From: Herbidospora sakaeratensis
GTDB lineage: Bacteria > Actinomycetota > Actinomycetes > Streptosporangiales > Streptosporangiaceae
Assembly (NCBI RefSeq): GCF_001570525.1
Contig: NZ_BBXC01000011.1
Coordinates: 476,113-540,112, forward strand
Length of the DNA stretch: 64,000 nucleotides
Direction of reading: 5' to 3'
Shown here: positions 33,301 through 43,483 of the stretch, piece after piece
Layout of the letters: each line of letters begins with the position of its first letter
How positions within the stretch are numbered: position 1 is the stretch's first letter
Position numbers and translations under genes: made by a program
The notes under the pieces: model-generated
Told to the model about the DNA's origin: nothing
Database searches by the model: none
Seen by the model: only the letters and a program-made list of their open reading frames with translations

Positions 33301-33592
33301 GCTGGAGCCGGTAGCCCGGCGGCGCGGAGACGATGACGGTGGCCGGGGTGCGTGGGGCCCTGCCCGGTTCGAGGATGCGCCGCAGGTTGGAGATGTAGAC
33401 CTGCAGCGCGCCGAGGGCCTTCGGCGGCGGCTGCTCCCGCCACAGGTCGTCGATGAACCGATCGGCCGACACGATGTGCCCGCCCTCGGCGACCAGCCGG
33501 GCGACGACCGCCCGCTGAAGGAACGTTCCCAGCTCAACCGGGGCGTCTCCGACGGAAGCCGCCAGCTGCCCCAAAACCCGCAATCGCACCAT
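30353..33592 (-). CDS. BTAD/AAA transcriptional regulator (large SARP-like)
   Basis: A 1079-residue regulator: an OmpR/PhoB-type winged helix (VRLRVLGQLAASVGDAPVELG..LVAEGGHIVSADRFIDDLW) to about residue 95; the bacterial transcriptional activation domain to about 240; a STAND ATPase with Walker A GGDAGSGKSTV and VVLEDVHRAD; then a long TPR-like C-terminal half. SARP-family activators of this size govern secondary metabolism or development. No biosynthetic cluster is in the window. ATG 33592 is chosen because the longer frame (to 33631) would overlap the upstream small gene. Confidence 0.92.
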   Translation of the reverse strand: MVRLRVLGQLAASVGDAPVELGTFLQRAVVARLVAEGGHIVSADRFIDDLWREQPPPKALGALQVYISNLRRILEPGRAPRTPATVIVSAPPGYRLQLTPEAVDAWHFPRLVDEAVARNDPNERIRLLDAALALWTGPAYAEFADEEWAVAEAAQLDELRLVAVEYRVEAALALGRHAEVVAELDRHVSAHPLRENAVRLLALAYYRAGRQPEALAVIRRTRETLAEELGVDPGPALRTLESDILHQTETLQFTPPPEPIRATPAREAEKEIVGRRAELDRLTRAAEQAMSGFRVAWLGGDAGSGKSTVAAALDTALQARGWATAAGRCPETVGGVPPAWAWSEVLRSLVPNRPPAPALLPKLAPLLADDAEPVGQFWLARAVGDYLAELTAPLLVVLEDVHRADDETLHLLRHLATRLAGTPVMVLLTHRPDESTTDLMATGAALAAQTAEHLTLEGLGPDDIARLVLDRSGVSIGPATLAVLGERTGGNPLFVSETARLLAAEGMTAVYRLPPGVRDVIRRRIARLPATAQTTLRDAAVVGRDADADVLIAMRDADEDTVLDGLEAGVLSGLLTEPHPGQVRFAHVLVRETLYEDIPRLRRTRLHGKVVDALEAIRPGDTGALAHHALAAATAATAARAVSYAARAAEKATSLYAHREAVTLLSGAVEIAPEDERRFDLQCRLVSALAHAGDVNAAKKLRSQALPLARRLGDRAATIRLITSIDVPLIWSIVTEHVLDLDMIEAIHDVLPGSEGETRCRLLVALCNETEPYGGEQLERDSAEAIEIAKGLGDPLLLCMAYNARYWACVHSGKSAKLDRLADDVIEVAEANGLQGYLTLGRYMKIMVALSRGDRPGARNYATLATGSSTSGQFAHLLGVFALLDSLDLYIEGRFDEAEQAVVALAAQLAAIGDGNAVAFGLMARLAIGITRGDIGTLMDDYEAVWKDLDTVHEIYSRALVAAGRIEEARARWQPGELPFPGVYQSLVLTMRAQTAMALDHIEGCRQTYAQLTPLAGEMAGLASGSVTHGPVDHFLGDLARYLGDETAARGHYAAAVEVAEKVGSAFWAGRAREALSRR

Positions 33593-33599
33593 GATGTCG

Positions 33600-33785
33600 T
33601 CATTGTCGCGGGATCCACTCGACGGATACACCCCCGCTTCTCCGCGCTTTGTCGATCAGCTCCTCGGCCGAGCGGCCCCGGGCCCAGCAGCGGGCGTAGG
33701 GGGCCGCCTCGACGACCACGCCGTCACGGACGATCAGGCCGAACGTGGCCTTCTCGGTCGACCACCAGATGAGCCCGTCACGCAT
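33600..33785 (-). CDS. 61-residue protein of unknown function
   Basis: A small protein with pattern MRDGLIWWSTEKATFGLIVRDGVVVEAAPYARCWARGRSAEELIDKARRSGGVSVEWIP. The aromatic-rich beta-strand start and the single helix look like a folded domain. Similar short WWSTxxATFG proteins are, from memory, associated with actinobacterial genomes and integrative elements, but no mobile-element gene is next to it. It ends 8 bases before the start chosen for the large regulator, so the two may be co-transcribed. Confidence 0.65.
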   Translation of the reverse strand: MRDGLIWWSTEKATFGLIVRDGVVVEAAPYARCWARGRSAEELIDKARRSGGVSVEWIPRQ

Positions 33786-33845
33786 ACCTGGACCCTAGGA
33801 AGCCGCACTGACAGAATCCCGGTATGACGATCTTCAGAAAGGCCC

Positions 33846-34181
33846 ATGGCTCGTAGGAGCCCCGCGCGCGGCCGTCGCCCGTTCGACGAGTCGACGCCTC
33901 ACCTGCCCGGCCTGTCGTATCGCGGCCGCGTCGCCCTCGCCCTCCTGGAACACGACCGGTTCTGGCCGGGAGCCGTCTCCGACGCCTACCAGGGGTGGCA
34001 GAACCTCATCCACGACCCTTACCGGCGGTTGTTCGAGCCCGCCTTCGGCTGCGGATACATCGGGTGTTGTCCGGACCTGTCGGAGGTGAACGCCATCCTC
34101 CATGCGGCCCTGGCCGTCCTGCCGCCGCGGGACGCCAAGCGGCTGCGAAAACGGCTCAGGGAGTTCGCCGAGTCGTGGTGA
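33846..34181 (+). CDS. Conserved-looking hypothetical protein (111 residues)
   Basis: A basic protein with a short disordered start (MARRSPARGRRPFDESTPHLPGL), then an alpha-helical domain (YRGRVALALLEHDRFWPGAVSDAYQGWQNLIHDPYRRLF) and a cysteine cluster GCGYIGCCPDLSEVNAI, ending with a basic helix (PPRDAKRLRKRLREFAESW). The cysteines could bind metal. I do not recognise the family. It is convergent with the FG-GAP gene, whose stop lies 3 bases downstream. Confidence 0.7.
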   Translation: MARRSPARGRRPFDESTPHLPGLSYRGRVALALLEHDRFWPGAVSDAYQGWQNLIHDPYRRLFEPAFGCGYIGCCPDLSEVNAILHAALAVLPPRDAKRLRKRLREFAESW

Positions 34182-34183
34182 GG

Positions 34184-35404
34184 CTACGGGAGGGCGAAGC
34201 CCAGGCCGTGGGCGCCCGACACGCTCAGCTTGAGCCGCTGGAGGCCGGTGTAGGTCCCGTTCGGGAGCACGTGGACCTGGCCGACCGCGTAGACGCCGGG
34301 GACACCGGCGACCAGGTCGGGCTTCCGGGCGCCGGCCACATCGGCGATGGTCAGCGCCGTGCCGAACCCGGTCTCGTAGTTCTCCTTCTGGAGGGTGCGG
34401 GCGGGCTTGGTCGTCACTCCCCCGGCGGTGCCCTTGTAGATCTCGACCCAGTCGTGGTTGTCGGCCGCGACGTGGACGGCCAGATCGGCGCGGCCGTCGC
34501 CGACCAGGTCGCCGATGGCGAGGTTGCCCGGGAAATCGGAGAAGGACAGGGTCTGGGGCGGCCGCACGCCGGCGCCCAGGCTCCGGTGGACGAGCACCTG
34601 TTCGCCGGTCGCCAGCACGACGTCGGCCTTGCCGTCGCCGGTCAGGTCACCCGCGGCGAGGTCGAAGACGTCGCGCCGGGCCGGCTCGAACGACCAGGCC
34701 CGCGCCATCGACAGACCACTCGCCGACCCCGGGACGACGGTGATGCGCTGCGGGCCGGCGGGCTCCGGGTAGGCGGGCCGGAAGTTCGCGGCGACCAGAT
34801 CCGGCCGCCGGTCGCCGGTGACGTCGCCGACCGCCAGCACCGCGCCGAAATCCGCCGCGCCGTTCTTCAACGTGCCCGACTTCGTCAGTCCCTTGCGGCC
34901 GCCTTTGAAGACGACGATTTCCCTGTTTCCCCGGACGGCCACGTCGCCGTATCCGTCGCCGTTGAAATCGGCGGCCTTCATCGCGGCATTGGTGATCGGC
35001 CAGGCGAACGACGTGTCGTATTTGAGACCCGTGGCCGAGCCGCGGAAGACGACGATCTTCTTCCGGGCCGACGCGAGCACGTCGGAATAGCCGTCGCGGT
35101 CGAAATCGGCGGTCGCCAGCACCCGGCCGAGATTCTCCTTCGCGACCGGCTTGGACGAGGTCGCGACGCGGGCCTTGGCCGCCACCTTCGACCCGCCGAA
35201 CCAGACGACGACCGCGCCCGCGTCGGACTTCCCACCGGCCTTGAGCAGGTGAGCGCCCGCGATGACGTCGGCCCGGCCGTCGCCGTTGACGTCACCGGCC
35301 AGTGCGGGGCGCTTCTTGGGGGCGGCGCCGGCGGGAGCGGCCACCAGGGCGATCCCGGCCGCGACGGCGACACCGGCGGCCAGACCTTTTCTCCACAGCG
35401 TCAT
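34184..35404 (-). CDS. Secreted FG-GAP/VCBS-repeat protein
   Basis: A 406-residue exported protein: an N-terminal signal peptide (LAAGVAVAAGIALVAAPAGAAP), then about six beta-propeller repeats with the FG-GAP calcium motif D(x)NGDG: AGDVNGDGRADVIAGA, ATADFDRDGYSDVLAS, AADFNGDGYGDVAVR, VGDVTGDRRPDLVAA, AGDLTGDGKADVVLA and IGDLVGDGRADLAVH. It should fold as an integrin-alpha-like propeller outside the cell. Such proteins are frequent in actinobacteria and often bind glycans or proteins; no partner is visible. Confidence 0.92.
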   Translation of the reverse strand: MTLWRKGLAAGVAVAAGIALVAAPAGAAPKKRPALAGDVNGDGRADVIAGAHLLKAGGKSDAGAVVVWFGGSKVAAKARVATSSKPVAKENLGRVLATADFDRDGYSDVLASARKKIVVFRGSATGLKYDTSFAWPITNAAMKAADFNGDGYGDVAVRGNREIVVFKGGRKGLTKSGTLKNGAADFGAVLAVGDVTGDRRPDLVAANFRPAYPEPAGPQRITVVPGSASGLSMARAWSFEPARRDVFDLAAGDLTGDGKADVVLATGEQVLVHRSLGAGVRPPQTLSFSDFPGNLAIGDLVGDGRADLAVHVAADNHDWVEIYKGTAGGVTTKPARTLQKENYETGFGTALTIADVAGARKPDLVAGVPGVYAVGQVHVLPNGTYTGLQRLKLSVSGAHGLGFALP

Positions 35405-35616
35405 ATAGAGAAGGACGTGCGATTAGAGAGAATGGTTGGCGACACTAATAAAACGCCATTTGCGCACACTTGGCGGCCGGCGAATTCGTCACCGACCGCC
35501 ATTCGCGCGCAGGAACGGGTCGTGCTCAGCGAGCGCCGACGGTCAGCCCGCCCGCGCCTCGATTCGCGAGTCGTGCCGCACGAGCGTCGGCGGGCCCGCC
35601 GCGTCGATTCGCCTGT

Positions 35617-37974
<2,358 letters not shown>

Positions 37975-38029
37975 GCTGTCTCCCTGGCTCTCGACCGCTT
38001 CGAGGGTACGTGCCGCCACCGACGTTTTC

Positions 38030-38368
38030 TCACCGGTCCTGGATGAGCCCGAGGACGTTCCCGTCGGGGTCGACGAGGGTGGCGACGAGACGGCCGCCGC
38101 CGACGTCCTTCGGAGAGGACTTGAGGGTGGCCCCGGCGGCGGTGACCTCGGCGATCTTGGCCTCGATGTCCGAGACGTGCCAGTGGGCGAGCGGCGAGGT
38201 CATGTCGCTGTTGGGGACGAGGCCGATCTGCTGGCCCTCGCTCTCGTAACCGACGTAGTAGGGCGAGTCGCTCGTCGGCTCGACGCCGAGGAGGGCGGTG
38301 TAGACGGCCTTGGCGGCGGCGAGGTCGGTGACGGGGTGGAGAACGGTCTTGACGCCCTGGACGCTCAT
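38030..38368 (-). CDS. VOC/glyoxalase-fold protein
   Basis: A 112-residue single-domain VOC protein (MSVQGVKTVLHPVTDLAAAKAVYTALLGVEP..IGLVPNSDMTSPLAHWHVSDIEAKIAEV..ATLVDPDGNVLGLIQDR). The paired beta-alpha-beta-beta-beta modules and the final DPDGNVLGL motif are those of glyoxalase/bleomycin-resistance/dioxygenase relatives. Metal ligands and substrate cannot be assigned. It lies 55 bases upstream of the UvrA-like gene on the same strand and may be co-transcribed with it. Confidence 0.88.
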   Translation of the reverse strand: MSVQGVKTVLHPVTDLAAAKAVYTALLGVEPTSDSPYYVGYESEGQQIGLVPNSDMTSPLAHWHVSDIEAKIAEVTAAGATLKSSPKDVGGGRLVATLVDPDGNVLGLIQDR

Positions 38369-38501
38369 GGTCAGATCCTTAACGGAGGGGATGTTCACGC
38401 AGCTCACGCTATCTGCGGCGCTGCTGATCCCGCTTCTCCGATCCTGACCGGTTCGGGACTGCCCGCCCCCGTCGCGGCGTTGTGCAGGGAGGGGGGTAGA
38501 C

Positions 38502-39041
38502 ATGACCATTCAGCAGGATCGTGTGTCCGACGTCGTCTACGAGGCCCACCGGCTGACCGTCGAGACCGGCGTCCCGTTCGAGGAGTTCCGGCGGCGCTAC
38601 GAGGAGGCCGTCCCGGCCTTCGACCGGGAGCTGTTCGACCGGCTCATCCAGGAGTCGGCCGACTGGACGACCGTCAAGGTGGCCGTCGACCACAACGCCC
38701 CGCACGGCTTCGTCATCTTCTGGTCGCTGGACAACACCGAGATCATGAGCCCGTCGGGCGACACGTGGCGCAGCGTGCAGTACCTGATGGGCAACCACAC
38801 CATCGCCCAGCGCATGTTCCACCACGACCCGGCCGTCATGGAGTACGCGCCGCTCCGCACGACCATCTTCGAGGACGAGAGCGGCGTCGCCCGCTTCGCC
38901 ATCGACCAGCCCAGCCGGCAACTCGCCGCCTTCGGCAACCCCGCCATCGCCGAGGTCGGGGTCGAGCTCGACCGCAAGGTCGCCGACCTGCTCGGCTTCC
39001 TGGCGGTACCCGTGCCGGCTCAGCTGGTCGAGAGCGTCTGA
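38502..39041 (+). CDS. DUF302-like protein
   Basis: A 179-residue protein whose second half matches the DUF302 pattern: YLMGNHTIAQRMFHHDPAVMEYAPLRTTIFEDESGVARFAIDQPSRQLAAFGNPAIAEVGVELDRKVADLL. The first half begins with a helical segment that differs from the usual family. DUF302 proteins are small beta-alpha proteins of unknown function, sometimes haem-binding. The gene is convergent with purC, whose stop lies 5 bases beyond its own. Confidence 0.8.
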   Translation: MTIQQDRVSDVVYEAHRLTVETGVPFEEFRRRYEEAVPAFDRELFDRLIQESADWTTVKVAVDHNAPHGFVIFWSLDNTEIMSPSGDTWRSVQYLMGNHTIAQRMFHHDPAVMEYAPLRTTIFEDESGVARFAIDQPSRQLAAFGNPAIAEVGVELDRKVADLLGFLAVPVPAQLVESV

Positions 39042-39045
39042 CGGC

Positions 39046-39876
39046 CTACCAGCTGCGGCCGGTGATCTTCTCGTACGCCTCGATGTAGCGCGCGCGGGTC
39101 ACGTCGACGACCTCCTGCGGCACCTCGGGAGCGGGGGCCTGCCTGTCCCAGCCCGTGCCGGTCGCCCAGTCGCGGACGAACTGCTTGTCGAAGGCGAACT
39201 GCGGGCGGCCCGGCTGCCATTCGTCCAGCGGCCAGAACCGCGAGGAGTCGGAGGTCAGGACCTCGTCGCCGAGGGTGAGCACGCCGTCGGCGTCCCAGCC
39301 GAACTCCAGTTTCGTGTCGGCGATGACGACGCCGCGCTCGCGGGCGATCTCCGCGCCGCGCTCGTAGACCTTGAGCGTGACGTCGCGGAGGTTCTCGGCG
39401 ACCTCGCGGCCCTCCTGCTCGACGACGTCGGCGAAGGTGATGAACTCGTCGTGGGCGCCGAGCGCGGCCTTCGTGGTGGGCGTGAAGATCGGCTCGGGCA
39501 GCCGCGAGCCTTCGAGCAGGCCCTCGGGGAGCTCGATGCCGGACACGGCCTGGTCGCGCTCGTACTCCTTGAGGCCCAAGCCGGCCAGGTAACCACGCGC
39601 GATGCACTCCACCTGGACCATCTTCAACGCCTTGCAGCGCACCGCCCGGCCCTCGAACTCGGCCGGGACGTCGGTGGCGGAGATCACGTGGTTCGGCACG
39701 ATGTCCTGGAGCTGCTCGAACCACCACAACGACAACTGCGTCAGCACCTTGCCCTTGTCGGGGATGGGGGTCGGCAGGATGGCGTCGTACACGGAAACCC
39801 GGTCGGAGGCGACCAGGACGATGTCGCCCCGGTCTTCGTAGACGTCCCGGACTTTTCCAGAGTGGATCAGCTTCAC
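39046..39876 (-). CDS. purC: SAICAR synthetase PurC
   Basis: A 276-residue cytoplasmic ligase that joins CAIR and aspartate with ATP in step 8 of purine biosynthesis. Signatures: LIHSGKVRDVY for nucleotide binding, ECIARGYLAG, PEPIFTPTTKAALGAHDEFITF, GVVIADTKLEFGWD and LGDEVLTSDSSRFWPLDEWQPG. Start GTG 39876 has GAGGA upstream and gives the usual short N-terminus. No other pur genes are adjacent. Confidence 0.96.
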   Translation of the reverse strand: MKLIHSGKVRDVYEDRGDIVLVASDRVSVYDAILPTPIPDKGKVLTQLSLWWFEQLQDIVPNHVISATDVPAEFEGRAVRCKALKMVQVECIARGYLAGLGLKEYERDQAVSGIELPEGLLEGSRLPEPIFTPTTKAALGAHDEFITFADVVEQEGREVAENLRDVTLKVYERGAEIARERGVVIADTKLEFGWDADGVLTLGDEVLTSDSSRFWPLDEWQPGRPQFAFDKQFVRDWATGTGWDRQAPAPEVPQEVVDVTRARYIEAYEKITGRSW

Positions 39877-39945
39877 GTCGTTCCTCGCCCTTTCAGACCC
39901 GCCTTCGAAGGTCCACCAGTACATCAGGTGAGGTGGGGACGGGGC

Positions 39946-40287
39946 TCAGCGGGCCGATCGGAAATCCGCGACGGCCGCCTCGACGGTCTCGTGGAAGGTC
40001 CACGGCATTCTCGCGTGCGCGCAGTACGCCGAGAAGTCGTCCGGAGCCGCCGCGATCTTCAGTACGCCGCCCGCGGCGAACACCCGCTTCGCGGTCGCGA
40101 GGATCGCGCCGAGGCCCCGCGCGTCCCAGGAGACCACTTCCGACAGGTCGACGACCACGTTCGGCGGATCGGGCAGGGCCAGATCGGCGATCGTGTCACG
40201 GAGCCGGAGGCCCAGCAGGCGATCGCCGCCGAACTCCCCGGTCACGTGAACGATGGCGCACCCGTCGTGCCGCTCGCCCCGGATCAT
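39946..40287 (-). CDS. STAS-domain anti-sigma factor antagonist
   Basis: A 113-residue single STAS domain (GCAIVHVTGEFGGDRLLGLRLRDTIADLALPDPPNVVVDLSEVVSWDARGLGAILATAKRVFAAGG). The DLSEVVSWDARGLG stretch is the SpoIIAA-type phosphorylation loop; serine aligns near SWDARG rather than in the more usual D-S-x-G position, so phosphoregulation is uncertain. It likely relieves an anti-sigma factor. ATG 40287 is preceded by GGAGG. It is divergent from a GAF/histidine-kinase gene over a 239-base AT-rich region. Confidence 0.85.
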   Translation of the reverse strand: MIRGERHDGCAIVHVTGEFGGDRLLGLRLRDTIADLALPDPPNVVVDLSEVVSWDARGLGAILATAKRVFAAGGVLKIAAAPDDFSAYCAHARMPWTFHETVEAAVADFRSAR

Positions 40288-40323
40288 CCGCAACCTCCGT
40301 CTGGACAATGAGTAATTCCTTTT

Positions 40324-40353
40324 AAATTGGCAAAATTACGGGTCATTTGTCAA
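40324..40353 (-). promoter_or_regulatory. Predicted promoter of the STAS gene
   Basis: On the minus strand TTGACA (40353-40348) and CAATTT (40329-40324) are separated by 18 bases, in an unusually AT-rich stretch for this genome. The -10 match is weak. The rest of the 239-base divergent region (40288-40526) holds no gene and should carry the promoter of the sensor kinase as well. Confidence 0.45.
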
Positions 40354-40526
40354 GGTTGAGTAGATACGAATAGAAGGAAAGGAAGTGACTGGTATCTTTA
40401 GATCTGCCGCTCCTCGCGTGAATTGTCGGCCGGTAGGCCCGGCCGAGGGCGCTACTGACCAATGCACATCGACCCGGACGGCAGATCTCGTCGAGGCGTC
40501 GATCCCAGAGGACGGAGATCGCGCAG

Positions 40527-41813
40527 GTGGCGAGTTCGAAGTACGACGGAGACGGGACGGCTCCCGTGACCGGCAGGTGGCTGCTCGCCGTGAGCGAGCC
40601 GGGCATCGGCCGGTTGGCCCTGCAGGCGCGGGAACGACTCAACCTGCTGTGCGCCGCCGGTGAGCACATCGGCACCACTTTGGACGTGACCAGGACCGCC
40701 GAGGAACTGGCCGAGATCGCCGTGCCGCGATTCGCCGACCACGTCGGCGTCGACCTGTCCGACCGGGTGCTGCGCGGAGAGGAGCCCCGATCGACCGACG
40801 AGGGACTGCGCCGGGTCGCTCTTGCGGGCGTACAGGAACATGCGGGTCTGGACCCGGTCGGCACCCTGATCAAGCTGCCGCCCTCCACGCCGCAGGCCTA
40901 CTGTGTCGCCGCCGAGCAGTCCGTGCTGGAACCGGTGGCGGGCCTGATCGCGGTGCCGATGCGGGCCCGCGGCAGCACCCTCGGGGTGGTGAGCTTCTTC
41001 CGCTCCCAGGCCCGGAGGGTGTTCGAGGAGGACGACCTCGCCCTGGCCGAGGAACTGGTCAACCGGGCGGCGGTGTGCGTCGACAACGCCCGCCGGTACA
41101 CCCACGAACGCGCGATCACCGCGAAGCTGGAGGACGCCACCGCGTCACTGCGGCACTCCCTCGACCACCAGCGGCGCTTCACCGCCGACGCCTCCCACGA
41201 ACTGCGCACCCCGCTGGCCGGACTGCGAGTCCAGCTGGAGGAGGCCCAGCTCCACCCCGACGAGACCGACCTCGCCGACCTGCTCAGCCACGCGCTGACC
41301 GACGTCGACCGGTTGCAGGCCATCCTCACCGACCTGCTCTCGCTGGCCCGGAACGAGGCCACGCCGCTCACCGCCCTGGAACCGGTCGACCTGGCCGAAC
41401 TCGTCGAAGACGAGATGGCCCGCCGGATCGGCGACCCGCACCCGGCCCGGCTCGACCTCGCTCCCGGGGTGCTGGCCGAGGCCGTCCCGATTCAGATCGG
41501 CCGGGTGCTGAACAACCTGCTGAACAACGCGCAGCGGCACGCCACCCGGAGCGTCACGGTCGGGGTGCGCCGCACCGGCGACGTCGCGGAACTCAGCGTC
41601 ACCGACGACGGCCCGGGCGTGCACGCGACCGACCGCGAGCACATCTTCCAGCCCTTCACCCGGCTGGACACCGCCCGCAGCCGCGACGTCGGCGGCACCG
41701 GCCTCGGCCTGGCCATCGCCCGCGACATCGCCCGCGCCCACCACGGCACCCTCCACGTCGAGGACGCGGTCCCGCACGGGGCCCGCTTCGTCCTCCGTCT
41801 GCCGGCCGTGTGA
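40527..41813 (+). CDS. GAF-domain sensor histidine kinase
   Basis: A 428-residue cytoplasmic kinase. Residues 30-200 form a GAF domain (GEHIGTTLDVTRTAEELAEIAVPRFADHVGVDLSDRVLRG..IAVPMRARGSTLGVVSFFRS), then HisKA with the phospho-accepting histidine in ASHELRTPLAGLRVQLEEA, and a HATPase domain with NNLLNNAQRH, DDGPGV and GGTGLGLAIARDIA. There are no membrane helices, so it senses an intracellular signal. Start GTG 40527 has GGAG about 10 bases upstream. No response regulator is adjacent; the divergent STAS gene hints at a link to a sigma-factor switch. Confidence 0.92.
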   Translation: MASSKYDGDGTAPVTGRWLLAVSEPGIGRLALQARERLNLLCAAGEHIGTTLDVTRTAEELAEIAVPRFADHVGVDLSDRVLRGEEPRSTDEGLRRVALAGVQEHAGLDPVGTLIKLPPSTPQAYCVAAEQSVLEPVAGLIAVPMRARGSTLGVVSFFRSQARRVFEEDDLALAEELVNRAAVCVDNARRYTHERAITAKLEDATASLRHSLDHQRRFTADASHELRTPLAGLRVQLEEAQLHPDETDLADLLSHALTDVDRLQAILTDLLSLARNEATPLTALEPVDLAELVEDEMARRIGDPHPARLDLAPGVLAEAVPIQIGRVLNNLLNNAQRHATRSVTVGVRRTGDVAELSVTDDGPGVHATDREHIFQPFTRLDTARSRDVGGTGLGLAIARDIARAHHGTLHVEDAVPHGARFVLRLPAV

Positions 41814-41925
41814 AACGTTTCTTTGCCCGTCCATTACCGAACCCATGGCGATTGTTCTCACTATTCAGATTTAACGTGAAATGTTGCGACGGCTCTTGGC
41901 ATCGCCGTGAGCCACAGGCGAGATC

Positions 41926-42756
41926 ATGGAGTTGATTTTGAGCACAACCTCCGCGGAGCAGGCGGTACGCGCACCGATCCTGAATTCGTGGCGGCGCTGT
42001 CAGGACGCCGGTCTGATTCCTGGCGCCGTCAGGGCCCGCCTGCTCGACGACCTGGACCTCGACAGCATCCTGGTGCGCGCGGCGCGGCCCGTCTTCGACC
42101 GCCTCCAGATCGAGATCGCCGACACCCCCTCGGGCCTGTTCCTGACCGACGCCTCCGGAGCGCTGACCCGGCGCTTCCTGGGCGAGGCGTCCATGCAGAG
42201 GACGGTGGACGGCCTCGGCGTCCTTCCCGGCTTCAGCTACGCCGAGTCGGACATCGGCACCAACGCCGCCGCCTCCGCGCTGGTGGAACGGCGAACCTCC
42301 CTGGTGTCGGGAAGCGAGCACCTGTGGGACGAATTCCAGCAGTTCGACGCCGTAGGAAGCCCCGTGCGCAACCCTCTGACCGGGCGGATAGAAGGGGCCC
42401 TGTGCATCGCCGCGGTGAGCGAACGCATGAACGCGCAGGTGAAGCCGATGATGCGGCGGGCGATCGAGGAGGTCGAGCAGAACCTGGTCGACCTGAGTGC
42501 CAGCCGTGAGCGGGCCCTGTTCACGCGGTTCCTCAACTCGCGGTCCCCCGCTGCGGTACCGGCCTCCGTGCCCTCGGACCTGCCGTTCCGCGACCGGCTC
42601 GCGCTGGAGGACGCCGCGGTGCGGCTGGTGGCGCAGGGTCGGGAGGCGACGGTGGAGATCGGCCTGTCGGACGGGCGTACGGCGACGGTCGTCGCGCAAC
42701 TGGTCGCCGGCCCGGCTGATTTGAGGGGGATCGCCGTGCAGGCGTGGGTTTCGTAA
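41926..42756 (+). CDS. GAF-domain protein resembling the sensor half of AcoR-type regulators
   Basis: A 276-residue protein. Its N-terminus (VRAPILNSWRRCQDAGLIPG..VFDRLQIEIADTPSGLFLTDASGALTRRFLGEASMQRTVD..GFSYAESDIGTNAAASAL) matches the sensory GAF domain of AcoR/DhaR sigma-54 activators. The ATPase and Fis-type HTH are missing; the C-terminal ~90 residues (RALFTRFLNSRS..AALEDAAVRLVAQ-like) are different. Stand-alone versions occur in actinobacteria as regulators or sensors of unknown output. An upstream 112-base region separates it from the kinase gene; a strong terminator follows. Confidence 0.82.
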   Translation: MELILSTTSAEQAVRAPILNSWRRCQDAGLIPGAVRARLLDDLDLDSILVRAARPVFDRLQIEIADTPSGLFLTDASGALTRRFLGEASMQRTVDGLGVLPGFSYAESDIGTNAAASALVERRTSLVSGSEHLWDEFQQFDAVGSPVRNPLTGRIEGALCIAAVSERMNAQVKPMMRRAIEEVEQNLVDLSASRERALFTRFLNSRSPAAVPASVPSDLPFRDRLALEDAAVRLVAQGREATVEIGLSDGRTATVVAQLVAGPADLRGIAVQAWVS

Positions 42757-42760
42757 ACGG

Positions 42761-42798
42761 GAACGGCCCCCGATCAGCGTGCTGATCGGGGGCCGTTC
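42761..42798. terminator. Perfect 18-bp bidirectional terminator stem
   Basis: GAACGGCCCCCGATCAGC at 42761-42778 and its exact reverse complement at 42781-42798 are separated by GT. On the plus strand it begins 5 bases after the GAF gene stop. It also directly faces the 3' end of tRNA-Tyr on the minus strand, so it can end both transcripts. Confidence 0.92.
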
Positions 42799-42804
42799 TT
42801 CCTG

Positions 42805-42890
42805 CTGGTGGCAGGTCCAGGGTTCGAACCTGGGTAGGCTTAGCCGACGGATTTACAGTCCGCTCCCTTTGGCCACTCGGGCAACCTGCC
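42805..42890 (-). tRNA. tRNA-Tyr (GTA), CCA encoded
   Basis: The 86-base class II tRNA has acceptor GGCAGGT/ACCTGCC, a D arm with CCCGAGTGGCCAAAGGG, anticodon stem CGGA/TCCG with loop CTGTAAA (anticodon GTA), a long variable arm, and T arm CCAGGTTCGAACCCTGG. The 3' end reads ACCA, so CCA is genomically encoded, unlike the two other tRNAs here. Confidence 0.95.
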
Positions 42891-42980
42891 GTGTCATCCG
42901 CCTCTCGGCGGCGACAGGTAAGAGAATAGCGGACTCACGCCGTACACGTGACATCGGTTTGTCCCAGACGTCCGTCGCCC

Positions 42981-43466
42981 ATGATGGCCGATGTGATCAG
43001 ACATCCGACCCCCGCCGAGCTGCCCGGCCTGGCCGCCATCGAACTGGCCGCCGACGCGCGGTTCGCCCCGCTGGGCATCGTCTTCCCGCCCGGCACCACC
43101 ATGATCGAAGAGGTCTCCGACCCCGCGCGTGTCTACGTGACCGGCCGTCCCCCGGTGGGCTTCGCTCTCGTGGGCGGCGTGGACGGTCATGTGCATCTCG
43201 ACCAGTTGGCGGTGCATCCCGTACACGAGGGAAAAGGCCTGGGCACGGCGCTGCTGGAAGCCGTCTGCGCCCTCGGCCACGTCACCCTGACGACGTTCAG
43301 GGACGTGCCGTGGAACGCCCCCTGGTACGCCAGGCGCGGCTTCCACGTCCTCGACTCCGCCGAGTGGGGACCCGAACTCGAAGCCCTCGTAGCACATGAA
43401 CGGGAGCTCGGGATCGAGGTGGCGCCGCGAGTGGTCATGAGGCGGCTAAGGTCGGTAGGAACGTAG
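42981..43466 (+). CDS. GNAT-family N-acetyltransferase
   Basis: A 161-residue acetyltransferase with the GNAT acetyl-CoA loop: [27 protein letters not shown], preceded by the strand [15 protein letters not shown] and followed by [29 protein letters not shown]. It would acetylate an amine with acetyl-CoA in the cytoplasm; the substrate is unknown. ATG 42981 or 42984 is the likely start, as no ribosome site supports the upstream GTG. The YajQ-type gene follows after 17 bases. Confidence 0.87.
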   Translation: MMADVIRHPTPAELPGLAAIELAADARFAPLGIVFPPGTTMIEEVSDPARVYVTGRPPVGFALVGGVDGHVHLDQLAVHPVHEGKGLGTALLEAVCALGHVTLTTFRDVPWNAPWYARRGFHVLDSAEWGPELEALVAHERELGIEVAPRVVMRRLRSVGT

Positions 43467-43483
43467 AGAGGACACGGACACCG

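Noticed and set aside
30437-33772. A 1111-codon open frame antisense to the BTAD regulator
   Set aside because: Its product is low-complexity (Gly/Val/Asp/Arg-rich) with no domain pattern, as expected from a high-GC antisense shadow; the minus-strand frame has clear domains in order.
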